Shown: in pieces, positions 17,988 to 27,284 of the stretch
Layout: every line of letters begins with the position of its first letter
Numbering within the stretch: position 1 is the stretch's first letter
Source of the DNA: Leisingera sp. M658
GTDB lineage: Bacteria; Pseudomonadota; Alphaproteobacteria; Rhodobacterales; Rhodobacteraceae
DNA: 64,000 nt
Assembly: GCF_025144145.1 (NCBI RefSeq)
Contig: NZ_CP083546.1
Location: 4,002,001-4,066,000 of the forward strand
Direction: 5' to 3'
Notes under the pieces: generated by a model
The model's input: only the letters and a program-made list of their open reading frames with translations
Told to the model about the DNA's origin: nothing
Databases searched by the model: none
Translations under genes and position numbers: made by a program

Positions 17988-19376
17988 TTACGTCCAGGCT
18001 AGAACCGTCATCGGCTGATCCAGCCCGCGCACCTCTTGATCCGGATGCCGGGCGTTGCCGTCCAGCAGGTCCAGGCCGGCCTGCTCCGCCCTCACCTGCG
18101 CGGCCAGCGTTTCGCTGATCACAATCCCGGCCTGCAGCTTGCGGGTCAGGTTCTCCAGCCGGGCGGCGATGTTCACTGTCATGCCCAGCACCGCAAACTC
18201 CAGCCGGTTGGAGCCGATATCGCCCAGCAGTGCTTCGCCATAGTGAATTCCGATCCCGGCGCGGATTTCCGCCTTACCCTGACGGGCGCGCTCCCTGTTC
18301 CATGCGATCAGCGACCCGCGCATGGAATGGGCACAGGCCAGGGCATTGGTGGCATCCTGCCGGCCGGCAACCGGCGTTCCAAATGTCGCCATCAGGCCGT
18401 CGCCTAAGTATTTGTCCAGCGTCCCGTGATGGCGGAACACCTCCCCCTCCATCCGGCCGTGGAATTCCCGCAAGAGGTCAATCACCATTCGCGGGTCCAT
18501 CCCCGAAGACAGTCTGGTAAAGCCAACGATATCGATGAACAGCACCGCCACATTTTCGCTGCGCACCTGTTTCAGCGGCTCGTCGTTCTGCGACAGCTGA
18601 TCCACCACATTGGGCGAGAAATAGCGCGACAGATTGGCCCGCTCCCGCTCCAGGCTGGCGTTGCTCCTCAGCAGCGCGTTGAACCGGCGCACCGAAAAGC
18701 CCAGCGTCACCGCCACCAGCACAAAGACCACGGCCTCCTGCACCCGCAGCTGGATCACAAAACTGTTTGGGTCAAAAAACTCCGCCAGCTCCGGGGCAAA
18801 GCCAAGCGTCGCGGCCACAGCTTCCGAAAGTCCGGGAACCGGAGTGGCAAACCACCAGGCCAGCGCCAGCGCGCTGAGCCACATCGTCGCCGTCCATGTG
18901 CCGATCGCAATCACTGTGCGCCAGGAATAAGCCATGGTGCCTGCGGCCAAGATGACAAAGAAATACTGAAAGTTATCAAACCGGTACTGCATAGCCACCG
19001 GTATTTCGCGGGCGTCAAACGGGTTGGGCATGACCAGACCGATGGTCATGATGAGAAGATCAAGGAAGATCAGAAACAGCTCCAGCCGTGACCTGCCCAC
19101 TTTTCCCACCCGGCTGATGAACCAGCCGTTGAGGCACAAAAGCGCAAGGATCCCATGATAGTAGAGGATCTCCCAGGCCGGGTTCAGGAAGATGATGAAG
19201 ACTGCGATAATGGGCAGTGCGATCCAGCGGGCCCGTACTGCCAGCTGCAGCCCCCGCTGTTTATGCGCATCCAGGGCCGCTTCGGCAAATCTGTTTTCCG
19301 CAGTTGAGATTTTCCGGCCGCCGGTTCCAGGTTCCTGGACAGCTCCGGTTCCGGAGATAAGTGCGGTATCGGTCAT
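17988..19376 (-). CDS. Membrane class III adenylate/guanylate cyclase
   Basis: Protein of 462 residues. The N-terminal part (about residues 45-235) has six hydrophobic segments, a membrane sensor of MASE type, followed by a short helical linker (RSNASLERERANLSRYFSP). The C-terminal catalytic domain has the metal Asp in FIDIVGFTRLSSGM and in YLGDGLMATFG, a Lys in LDKYLGDG that suggests ATP specificity, and the transition-state Asn/Arg in VNIAARLE. It should make cAMP in response to an unknown membrane signal. It has no obvious operon partner. Confidence 0.93.
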   Translation of the reverse strand: MTDTALISGTGAVQEPGTGGRKISTAENRFAEAALDAHKQRGLQLAVRARWIALPIIAVFIIFLNPAWEILYYHGILALLCLNGWFISRVGKVGRSRLELFLIFLDLLIMTIGLVMPNPFDAREIPVAMQYRFDNFQYFFVILAAGTMAYSWRTVIAIGTWTATMWLSALALAWWFATPVPGLSEAVAATLGFAPELAEFFDPNSFVIQLRVQEAVVFVLVAVTLGFSVRRFNALLRSNASLERERANLSRYFSPNVVDQLSQNDEPLKQVRSENVAVLFIDIVGFTRLSSGMDPRMVIDLLREFHGRMEGEVFRHHGTLDKYLGDGLMATFGTPVAGRQDATNALACAHSMRGSLIAWNRERARQGKAEIRAGIGIHYGEALLGDIGSNRLEFAVLGMTVNIAARLENLTRKLQAGIVISETLAAQVRAEQAGLDLLDGNARHPDQEVRGLDQPMTVLAWT

Positions 19377-19471
19377 GGGCTTTCCCCTCTTCCCGCTGGC
19401 TGCCGCAGCGTCAGTATTGCAGATAGTTGCGCTGTTCTGATCAGGGAATAGCGCATCACAGCGCAGAAACT

Positions 19472-19499
19472 AAAAAACCCCGCCTGATGCAGGCGGGGC
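19472..19499 (-). terminator. Terminator downstream of ccrM
   Basis: CCCCGCCT (19478-19485) and AGGCGGGG (19491-19498) form a stem with a 5-base loop; on the minus strand it is followed by six T. A second inverted repeat (GCGCCTG/CAGGCGC, about 19508-19530) lies between it and the ccrM stop. Confidence 0.9.
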
Positions 19500-19568
19500 A
19501 AGGTGTGCGCCTGCGCATTATGCACAGGCGCCTGCAATAGGTTTTCACGTTCACAAAAGCCCCGGGCC

Positions 19569-20681
<1,113 letters not shown>

Positions 20682-20714
20682 TCATACCCGCGGCGCATTT
20701 TTGCGCTCATTAGG

Positions 20715-20743
20715 TTGTCCACAGGATGAGTCATCGCGGATTC
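20715..20743. promoter_or_regulatory. DnaA-box-like site and two GANTC sites upstream of ccrM
   Basis: TTGTCCACA (20715-20723) differs from the DnaA box by one base. GAGTC (20728-20732) and GATTC (20739-20743) are two GANTC sites within 16 bases. All lie in the 107-base gap between ccrM and rnhB, 40-70 bases before the ccrM start. The sites are seen; a role in timing ccrM expression is inferred from Caulobacter. Confidence 0.55.
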
Positions 20744-20779
20744 GAGGTCAATTTGTTTATTAGAACAACACCCTACGGT

Positions 20780-21397
20780 TCACTCTTGATACAAGATGTT
20801 GTGTACGGGTTTGAATGACCGCCGATGATGTGGGGTCACACCTAATTCAACTAGCGCCTCGCGGTGCTGTTTCGAGGGGTAGCCTGCGTTTTTCTCCCAG
20901 CCATATCCAGGAAACTGTTGCGCCAAATCCACCATGACCCTGTCACGCACCAGTTTGGCAATAATCGACGCCGCCGCGATGGAGACTGATTTGGCATCTC
21001 CTTTGACCACAGCTTCCGACGTCAAAGCCAATCCTTTGGGTATCAGGTTGCCATCTATCAGCAGATAGTCCGGTGCCGGATCCAGGGCTGCTACCGCGCG
21101 CTCCATCGCCAGATGCGAGGCACGTAAAATATTCAGGGAATCAATCTCTTCGACTGAGGCGTGGGCAACGGACACCTGACCAGCGGCCAGAATTTTTCCT
21201 TCCAGCGCTTCGCGTTTTTTCAAGCTCAGTTTCTTGGAATCGTTGAGCCCCTCGGGAATAGCAGAGATGTCCAGCACCACCGCTGCGGCAGTGACCGGCC
21301 CGGCCAGCGGGCCGCGGCCCACCTCGTCCACTCCGGCTATTCTCAGGTACCCTTTGACAAGGGCGGCATCTTCCAGGCTGTAATCAGGTTTTGTCAT
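20780..21397 (-). CDS. rnhB: Ribonuclease HII
   Basis: RNase HII of 205 residues, which nicks DNA at embedded ribonucleotides. The core begins [14 protein letters not shown], giving the first two acidic active-site residues; LLIDGN supplies the third Asp. [14 protein letters not shown] and [11 protein letters not shown] are further family blocks. The ATG at 21397 is preferred because the family begins just before [10 protein letters not shown]; an upstream in-frame extension is Ser/Gly-rich and overlaps a terminator. It is probably co-transcribed with the downstream ccrM. Confidence 0.95.
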   Translation of the reverse strand: MTKPDYSLEDAALVKGYLRIAGVDEVGRGPLAGPVTAAAVVLDISAIPEGLNDSKKLSLKKREALEGKILAAGQVSVAHASVEEIDSLNILRASHLAMERAVAALDPAPDYLLIDGNLIPKGLALTSEAVVKGDAKSVSIAAASIIAKLVRDRVMVDLAQQFPGYGWEKNAGYPSKQHREALVELGVTPHHRRSFKPVHNILYQE

Positions 21398-21439
21398 GCC
21401 AGTGAGAAAGCCAATTCGAGCCGGAATTTCAACCCGCAC

Positions 21440-21464
21440 AAAAAAGAGGGGGCCGAAGCCCCCC
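21440..21464 (-). terminator. Terminator after the His-rich secreted protein gene
   Basis: GGGGGC (21448-21453) and GCCCCC (21458-21463) enclose a CGAA loop; on the minus strand six T follow. It lies just upstream of rnhB. Confidence 0.88.
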
Positions 21465-21494
21465 AAGTTGCTGCTGCCCGAAAGCGGAATATCG

Positions 21495-22010
21495 TTAGCG
21501 GTTGACCATCCGGAAGCCATGCTGCTTCAGACAGCGGGGTTTGTAGCCGGTGCGGTTGCGTTTGCCGTTCCAGAAGGTCACCTTGCAAGCCCGCGGCAAT
21601 TTCTGCGTGTACCCGTAATTGCGGTCGAGACAGCCTTTGCCGGCCAGCGGATAGTTGCGGCTGTAGCGCGGAAAATAGCGGACACACTGTGCCGGCAAGT
21701 CATAACGGTGCACCCGCGGCGGCAGCGGTTTCACATGCCCGCCATGGCGGTTGTGCGAGTTATGCCTGTGGCCGCCATGCCCATGGCCACGCGGCGGGTT
21801 GTAAGTCCGGGTTACTGCGTGATCGTCGTCTTTCCTGGCATCATTAATGGCCGCACCAAGAATCCCAAGCAGGGCCATGCCGGCAATAAATTTGGCGACA
21901 TCCTCGTCTGCGCGGGCAGGCGCTGCCGAGAAACCGGTAATGGCAATAGAAGCTGCCACGATCATGGCAATGAATTTGCGGTGCGGCTTGGAACCATATG
22001 TCTGGGCCAT
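21495..22010 (-). CDS. Secreted His/Arg-rich small protein of unknown function
   Basis: Protein of 171 residues. A signal peptide is evident ([23 protein letters not shown]), followed by a short hydrophobic stretch and a linker very rich in His, Gly and Arg ([18 protein letters not shown]). The C-terminal part contains four Cys ([27 protein letters not shown]), so disulfides and metal binding are possible. The start at 22010 fits AAAGG upstream and the signal peptide. Similar proteins occur in roseobacters without assigned function. It has its own terminator. Confidence 0.75.
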   Translation of the reverse strand: MAQTYGSKPHRKFIAMIVAASIAITGFSAAPARADEDVAKFIAGMALLGILGAAINDARKDDDHAVTRTYNPPRGHGHGGHRHNSHNRHGGHVKPLPPRVHRYDLPAQCVRYFPRYSRNYPLAGKGCLDRNYGYTQKLPRACKVTFWNGKRNRTGYKPRCLKQHGFRMVNR

Positions 22011-22179
22011 TTCGGGACCTTTCTTTTGATTGTCGGATGCGCAGCCTGTGCGCTTGGATGTCTCCAACCTGGCCCCACCCCCTTCAGACAGGCAATATCG
22101 GCCGCTTGTTATTGGATATCAGCAGTCTCAACCCCCTGCGGTTATTGAATTTCAAGGCCCGCCGCCGCAGGATGCCCAT

Positions 22180-22473
22180 ATGAAACAGAACCTCCTGATC
22201 CCCGCACTTGCGGCTGCCCTTCTGGCGCTATCGCTGCCAGCCCAGGCGGCAGATTGCTATGCCGACTACAAGGCCAAGCAAGACAATCCGCTGCGCCTGC
22301 ACTACGGCGTGATCCAGCTCTCCGGCGCCTGCAAGAAAAAATCCGCCCGGCGCGAGGTCCAGGCCCGTATTGCACCCGGCGGCTGGAAGCTTTTGAATGT
22401 CCTGTCCGTCTTCGGCCCCGAAGGCCTGCAACAAAGGAAGGCCAATGCCGGATCCTACTATCTCCGTTTCTGA
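22180..22473 (+). CDS. Small secreted protein of unknown function
   Basis: Protein of 97 residues with a clear signal peptide (LLIPALAAALLALSLPAQA) and a mature part beginning ADCYADYKAKQDNPLRLHYG. Two Cys (ADCYADY and SGACKKK) could form a disulfide. The ATG at 22180 has AGGA 8 bases upstream. Its 3' end overlaps the next gene by 29 bases. Proteins of this pattern are common in Rhodobacterales; the function is unknown. Confidence 0.75.
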   Translation: MKQNLLIPALAAALLALSLPAQAADCYADYKAKQDNPLRLHYGVIQLSGACKKKSARREVQARIAPGGWKLLNVLSVFGPEGLQQRKANAGSYYLRF

Positions 22474-23146
22474 GGCCCGCGCGGCTGGCAGCAGGGTGAT
22501 CGCGCTCGGCATTGCAGCGATTGTTGCGCTTCTGGTGATTGCCGGCACGGTTCTCTTGCTGACCCTGCCCGATGCCAATGCCTTTAACGCGCGGGTTGAG
22601 CAGCTGTTTGTCGAAAACGATCTGACAACCCAGGCCGAGATCAAGCTGCTGGAAATCCTGGCCCAGTCCGGCACTGCCTTTGCCGACACGCTGACCAGTT
22701 ACCGGATGGTGATTTTTGTCCTGCTGCTGTTTGCCACTGCGATGATGGTGGCTGCATTGACGGTGCTTGGCATGCTGGTGATGCTCAACCGCCGCATGGC
22801 GCAGATCGAACGCTCCGGCATCCAGGTGAATGAACTTCTGATCAGCCGCGATGAAAACACTGTCTACCTGAACAACATGGGGTTCAAACTGACGCCCGCA
22901 GCGATGGAAACTCTGGCGGTTCTGGCGGAGGCCCGGCTCGACGATGACGTGCTGTCAGGCGCCGAAATCGAAGCAGTGATTTCCGGCCGCATCTCCGCCG
23001 ACTGCGAGGAAGCCGCCGGCGCCACCCGGATAAAACGCCTGCGGGACACGCTGGGCAACCAGATGGTGAGTGAACTGCTTGTCAAAAACATCGCCAAGCG
23101 CGGTTATGTGCTGGCCATCAGCAGAGACGTGATCCGTATGGTCTGA
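22445..23146 (+). CDS. Membrane-anchored winged-helix (OmpR-type) protein
   Basis: Protein of 233 residues. Two hydrophobic helices (about residues 18-42 and 83-112) flank a segment of about 40 residues that should face the periplasm. The C-terminal 90 residues read as a winged helix of the OmpR/PhoB type: LTPAAMETLAVLAEARLDDD, then TRIKRLRDTLGNQM and the wing IAKRGYVLAI. The order (membrane first, DNA-binding last) is the reverse of ToxR/CadC. Strong AAGGAAGG precedes the ATG. The preceding secreted protein overlaps it and may be its partner; the target genes are unknown. Confidence 0.7.
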   Translation: MPDPTISVSEARAAGSRVIALGIAAIVALLVIAGTVLLLTLPDANAFNARVEQLFVENDLTTQAEIKLLEILAQSGTAFADTLTSYRMVIFVLLLFATAMMVAALTVLGMLVMLNRRMAQIERSGIQVNELLISRDENTVYLNNMGFKLTPAAMETLAVLAEARLDDDVLSGAEIEAVISGRISADCEEAAGATRIKRLRDTLGNQMVSELLVKNIAKRGYVLAISRDVIRMV

Positions 23147-23288
23147 CCTGTCTGGCTCCGCTTTGCTCAACATCATGTGTTCAACTCTGGATTTTCCGCC
23201 CCCAGACCCCACATAGTCCAGAACCGGCCCACGCCGGCCGGTCCTGGTTTTCAGCACATTTCCGGCGCAACGGACAAGGACCTCAGGG

Positions 23289-24848
23289 ATGGATGCACAG
23301 GTACACGCACCGCATCGGGGCTACGGCATTGTTATCGAGCCGCTTCAAGGCTTGGTCACGGCCCGGCGCAATGGCACCGTTCTGGCGCAAAGCTCCCGCG
23401 CCAAGGTGATGTATGAAACCCGGCTTCCCCCAGCGATCTATTTTCCCTCGGAAGACGTGACAGCACAGCTATCGCCTAACACCCCCTTGCAAACCTTCTG
23501 CCCCTTCAAAGGCACGGCCAGTTACCGCGACATGCTGTTAACTGGCGGCGGCATACAGAACGCTGTCTGGTCTTACGACGAGGCAATGCCGGAGGCAGCG
23601 GCCATATCCGGCCATATTGGCTTTATGCCTGGCGCAGAGGCCGAATTCGACCTGGGCAGCAACAGCGTGGAAATGCCGGACTACGGCAATATCTCCGGCC
23701 CGGTGATCGACTGGCTGCTGCGGGACGCCGCCCTGGTTCCGACCCCCGAAGACCTGACGGCCGCTCTGGCAGAAAAATTCGTCGAGCAAGGCATCTATTT
23801 GTCCCGCATGTCCGTCATGGCATGGTCGCTGCACCCGCTGATCGCGGGCAAGAACTACATCTGGCAAAAGAAAACCGGCGAGGTCACCACCTACGCGCCG
23901 TCTTACGAAATCCACGACCACCCAGCCTATCAGAACAGCCCGCTGCGCCACGTCTCCAACGGCATGGGCGGTGTGCGCCACCGGCTCGGCTGTTGCCGGT
24001 CCGCAGATGCGTTTCCGATCCTTGAAGACCTGCGCAAGGAGGGGGCCACCGACTATGTCGCCATGCCGTTGCGCTTTTCCGACGGGCGCATCAATGTGCT
24101 GACCCTCACCAGTGATCACCCGAACGGCTTTTCCACGGCTAACCTGGGGCTGATCTTCGAATGCTCCGATGTGATTGCCCGCTACTATGAAATCTTCATG
24201 CAGCGCGAAAACGCGCAGTCGCTGCTGGAAACCTATGTTGGCAAGCGCACCGGCGCCCGGGTACTGGGTGGCGAGATCCGCCGCGGCGACGGAGATGAAA
24301 TCGACGCCGCCATCATGTTCTGCGACCTGCGCGGCTCCACCCGGCTGGAGGAACAGCTGGGCCGCCAGGACTATATCGCGCTTCTGAACCAGTTCTTCGA
24401 GACTGCCTCGACCATCGTGCATGAGCACGGCGGCGAAGTGCTGAAATTCATCGGCGATGCTGTGCTGGCGGTGTTCCCGGCCGGCAGCGATCCTGAAAGG
24501 GCCCGCAGGCAGGCCCTGAACAGCGCCCGCACCATCGTGGCCCGGTTGGAGGAAATCGCCCAGGAAGAAGACGGCCACCGCTGCGAAGCCGCCATCGGCA
24601 TCGCCTACGGGCGCGTGACTTACGGCAACGTCGGCTCGCGTGAAAGGCTGGACTTCACGGTGATCGGCCAGGCCGCCAATATCGCCGCCCGGCTGGGCGA
24701 CTACGGCAAGACGGTCAACCATCCGGTCATTGTCAGCCAGGACATTCTGAGCGATCCATCACAAGGCGTTTCGCTGGGTGCGGTCACCCTTCATAACGTG
24801 TCCCAGCCAGTCACCTGTTTTGCTGTCCCGGCCAAGATTGAACCGTAA
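23289..24848 (+). CDS. DUF427-class III nucleotide cyclase fusion
   Basis: Soluble protein of 519 residues. Residues about 10-120 match DUF427: VTARRNGTVLAQSSRAKVMY, LPPAIYFPSEDV, TFCPFKGTASY, NAVWSYDEAMPEA. Residues about 150-310 form a GAF-like sensory region usual in this cyclase subgroup (SLHPLIAGKNYIW, YEIHDHPAY). Residues about 335-515 are the cyclase: AAIMFCDLRGSTRLEEQLG with the metal Asp, EVLKFIGDAVLAVFP with Lys and Asp, and FTVIGQAANIAARLGD. ATG 23289 lies 142 bases after the winged-helix gene. The DUF427 fusion is unusual; its ligand is unknown. Confidence 0.85.
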   Translation: MDAQVHAPHRGYGIVIEPLQGLVTARRNGTVLAQSSRAKVMYETRLPPAIYFPSEDVTAQLSPNTPLQTFCPFKGTASYRDMLLTGGGIQNAVWSYDEAMPEAAAISGHIGFMPGAEAEFDLGSNSVEMPDYGNISGPVIDWLLRDAALVPTPEDLTAALAEKFVEQGIYLSRMSVMAWSLHPLIAGKNYIWQKKTGEVTTYAPSYEIHDHPAYQNSPLRHVSNGMGGVRHRLGCCRSADAFPILEDLRKEGATDYVAMPLRFSDGRINVLTLTSDHPNGFSTANLGLIFECSDVIARYYEIFMQRENAQSLLETYVGKRTGARVLGGEIRRGDGDEIDAAIMFCDLRGSTRLEEQLGRQDYIALLNQFFETASTIVHEHGGEVLKFIGDAVLAVFPAGSDPERARRQALNSARTIVARLEEIAQEEDGHRCEAAIGIAYGRVTYGNVGSRERLDFTVIGQAANIAARLGDYGKTVNHPVIVSQDILSDPSQGVSLGAVTLHNVSQPVTCFAVPAKIEP

Positions 24849-24864
24849 GCGCCTCGGCGCTCCC

Positions 24865-25035
24865 CTACGCTGCGCGGCTTGACGCGGGCCAGAAATTCCA
24901 AGGCACGAGGTCATCGATACGGCTTCTGGGATGACCGTCGAGCAACGCGCGCAACGTGCCGGAAAGGCAGTAGACCGGATCGACGACGCACATTTTGCAG
25001 TTCGCGATCAAGCTGGTGAGCAATTGACCTGCCAG
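24865..25035 (-). pseudogene. Remnant of an IS66-type transposase C-terminus
   Basis: About 50 codons resemble the end of IS66-family transposases: LLTSLIANCKMCVVDP, then GTLRALLDGHPRSRIDDLVP and WNF before the stop. Upstream of this the reading is unrelated, so only the 3' tip survives. It opens a run of mobile-element debris that ends at tRNA-Arg. Confidence 0.65.
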
Positions 25036-25128
25036 TGAACTTTCATCCAGAGCAAGGGTCGAGAGGCTGAGCGCTTCATCATCGCGCTTCCCGGGGAAGC
25101 CTTTCCTAGGCTCTGGCCTCATTGAGTT

Positions 25129-25939
25129 TCAAAGCCAGTAGATAACGAGGGCTGCAAGCGCGATTGCTGACAGGAAGACTTTTGGGCATCTGTCGTATCG
25201 TGTTGCAACCCGCCGCCAGTCCTTCAGCCTGCCGAACATAATCTCAATGCGGTTGCGCCGCTTGTACCGGCGCTTGTCGTATCTGATGGCTTTCTTGCGC
25301 TGCTTTCGACCGGGGATGCAGGCGCGTATCCCTTTGTCTTTCAACGCTTCTCTAAACCAATCGGCATCATACCCGCGATCTCCGAGAAGCCATTGGACGT
25401 CAGGCAGGCCACTTAGCAGCGCCTTTGCACCGGTGTAATCACTGACCTGTCCGGCGGTCACGAACAGGTTCAGTGGACGCCCCTGGCTGTCACAGATTGC
25501 GTGCAGCTTAGTGTTCATGCCGCCCTTAGTGCGCCCGATCAGGCGCCCACGCCCCCCTTTTTAACCCCAAGACTGGAGGCCGTACGGTGTGCTTTCAGGT
25601 AAGTTGCGTCCATTGCCCGGCAGGGCATCACGAGGTGATGTCCCGAGAGGGGATCATCACGGTCTTTTCCTCACCGTGATCAGCAGCCAGACCGGCCATC
25701 ATCTGGGCAAAGATGCCTTTGTCGCTCCACCGCTTCCAACGGTTGTACAAAGTCTTGTGCGGGCCGTAATCTTTGGGAGCATCACGCCAGCGCAAGCCAT
25801 TGCGATTGATGAAGATAATTCCGCTCAGAACACGCCGGTCATCAACACGCGGCTTACCGTGGGACTTCGGAAAATAAGGCTCAAGACGGGCCATCTGCGC
25901 GTCCGTCTGCCAGAAAAGATCAGACATATCACCGCTCAT
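25129..25939 (-). pseudogene. IS5-family (IS427-like) transposase, interrupted
   Basis: The N-terminal part starts at 25939 (MSDLFWQTDAQMARLEPYFP, NRNGLRWRDAPKDYGPHKTL). The C-terminal part ends at 25129 (LLGDRGYDADWF with the second catalytic Asp, RRNRIEIMFGRLKDWRRVAT with the Glu). Between them a 41-base palindromic insertion at 25611-25651 splits the gene exactly before the codon of the first catalytic Asp (MI/DATYLKAH) and shifts the frame, with a stop inside the insertion. The remaining coding sequence is otherwise intact, so inactivation looks recent. Whether this IS normally uses a programmed frameshift does not matter here, because the break is at another place. Confidence 0.88.
25611..25651. 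repeat. 41-bp three-hairpin palindromic element, copy A
   Basis: Three consecutive small hairpins: GCCC-GGCA-GGGC, ATCAC-GAG-GTGAT, CCC-GAGA-GGG. Its flanks match copy B (55107-55147) at 27 of 28 positions, while the central hairpin differs by two compensated base pairs and by its loop. The end of the insertion is uncertain by one base because of the target sequence. Confidence 0.85.
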
Positions 25940-25976
25940 TTTTCGAACCGTGAATCACACCACCCACCGGAAATCA

Positions 25977-26949
25977 ATGGGTCCTGACCCTAAGAAGTAC
26001 AAGAGCAAGAATTGGTCGTCTTACAATGACAGCTTGAAGCAGCGCGGATCGTTGTCAATTTGGTTTGATCCGGAGATGGTTTGGACGCCGCCGCCAAACG
26101 GCAAGCGAGGTCGGCAACAGCAATTCAGTGATGCCGCCATTCAGACGTGTCTGACGTTGAAGATCCTGCTTGGCATGCCGCTTCGGCAGACAACTGGGTT
26201 CGTCCAGAGCCTGTTGCGATTGGTCGGCCTGGACTGGACCGCGCCGGGCTTCAGCACCTTATGCCGCCGCCAGAGAACACTGAATGTGGGCCTGTCATAT
26301 CGAGGCTCCAAAGGTCCATTGCACCTCCTTATCGACAGCACAGGTATCAAGGCCGAAGGTGAAGGCGAGTGGAGTGCGGAGGATCAGAAAACAGTCCGGG
26401 GGACTGTTTTCCCGACAAACGCGCAAGCATGGCGGCCCCAAACGCCGCATCTGGCGAAAAATACATATTGGAATTGACGAAGAAACACTGGAGGTTCGGA
26501 TGGTCGAGGTCACCAGCAGCAACGTCGGAGATGCTCCCATGCTGCCAGAACTTCTGAACCAAATCCCGCCCGACCAGGACATCGGCAGCGTCACAGCTGA
26601 TGGGGCATATGACACGCGTAAATGCCACGAGGCGATTGCCGCCAGAGGTGCCAATGCCGTGATCCCTCCGCGCAAGAATGCCAAGCCCTGGAACCCGGCG
26701 AACGCCGGAGCGATTGCCCGAAACGAAGCGGTCAGTGCGCAGCCATATCTGGGCCGCACCTTGTGGCGACGTTGGAGCGGATACCACCGCCAAAGCCGCG
26801 TCGAAACGAAGATGCATTGCATGAAACTACTTGGCCAATCGCTGGTGGCGAGGGACTTTGATCGGCAGGTTGCAGAAATCCACGTCCGCATCGCCATCCT
26901 CAACCGCTACACGGCTCTTGGCATACCCGTCACTGAGCCTGTAGGCTGA
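25977..26949 (+). pseudogene. IS5-family transposase, interrupted by a hairpin insertion
   Basis: A second, different IS5-type transposase. The N-terminal part (SLKQRGSLSIWFDPEMVW, LRQTTGFVQSLLRLVGLDW) leads to the first catalytic Asp in LLIDSTGIKAEGEGEW. Reading then leaves frame in an insertion of about 45 bases (26377-26421) that contains an 11-bp perfect stem, and resumes in another frame at RKHGGPKRRIWRKIHIGIDE, with the second Asp in VTADGAYDT and the Glu in RVETKMHCMKLLG, down to the normal end VTEPVG. The left end lies within 40 bases of the first IS, so the two elements abut or one was truncated by the other. Confidence 0.88.
26387..26411. repeat. Perfect 11-bp hairpin inside a transposase gene (palindrome type 2)
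   Basis: GAAAACAGTCC (26387-26397), loop GGG, GGACTGTTTTC (26401-26411). It is the core of an insertion of about 45 bases that breaks the transposase. A weaker relative is at 35493-35513. Confidence 0.8.
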
Positions 26950-27073
26950 GTCCGTATGGGGTATAAGGGGAAGAGCGTCCTTCGCCTGATTTGTGCAACA
27001 AAGCCATTGACAGCCGGTGTGCATAAAATCCGGCTTCCGTGCATTCTTATGCCTCATTGGCAATTGATTTTCT

Positions 27074-27150
27074 TGGCGACCCCGGCAGGATTCGAACCTG
27101 CAACCTGCCCCTTAGGAGGGGGCTGCTCTATCCAGTTGAGCCACGGGGCC
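27074..27150 (-). tRNA. tRNA-Arg (anticodon CCT)
   Basis: Read on the minus strand the sequence folds as a 77-base tRNA: acceptor GGCCCCG/CGGGGTC, D-arm GCTC/GAGC, anticodon stem GCCCC/GGGGC with loop CTCCTAA (anticodon CCT, codon AGG), T-arm GCAGG TTCGAAT CCTGC, and an encoded CCA end at 27074. The gene lies at the edge of the IS debris, a usual place for integration. Confidence 0.95.
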
Positions 27151-27284
27151 GCGCTTGTTTATGCGATAACAAATCCCTCCTGCGATCACAATGGTAAGCG
27201 ATGCATCTGCCCCCCTCGATGGCATCCAAACGCGCTCAACTACCCTGTGATATGTAAGCCTCCAATCCACAGCAGGAGGGGAAC

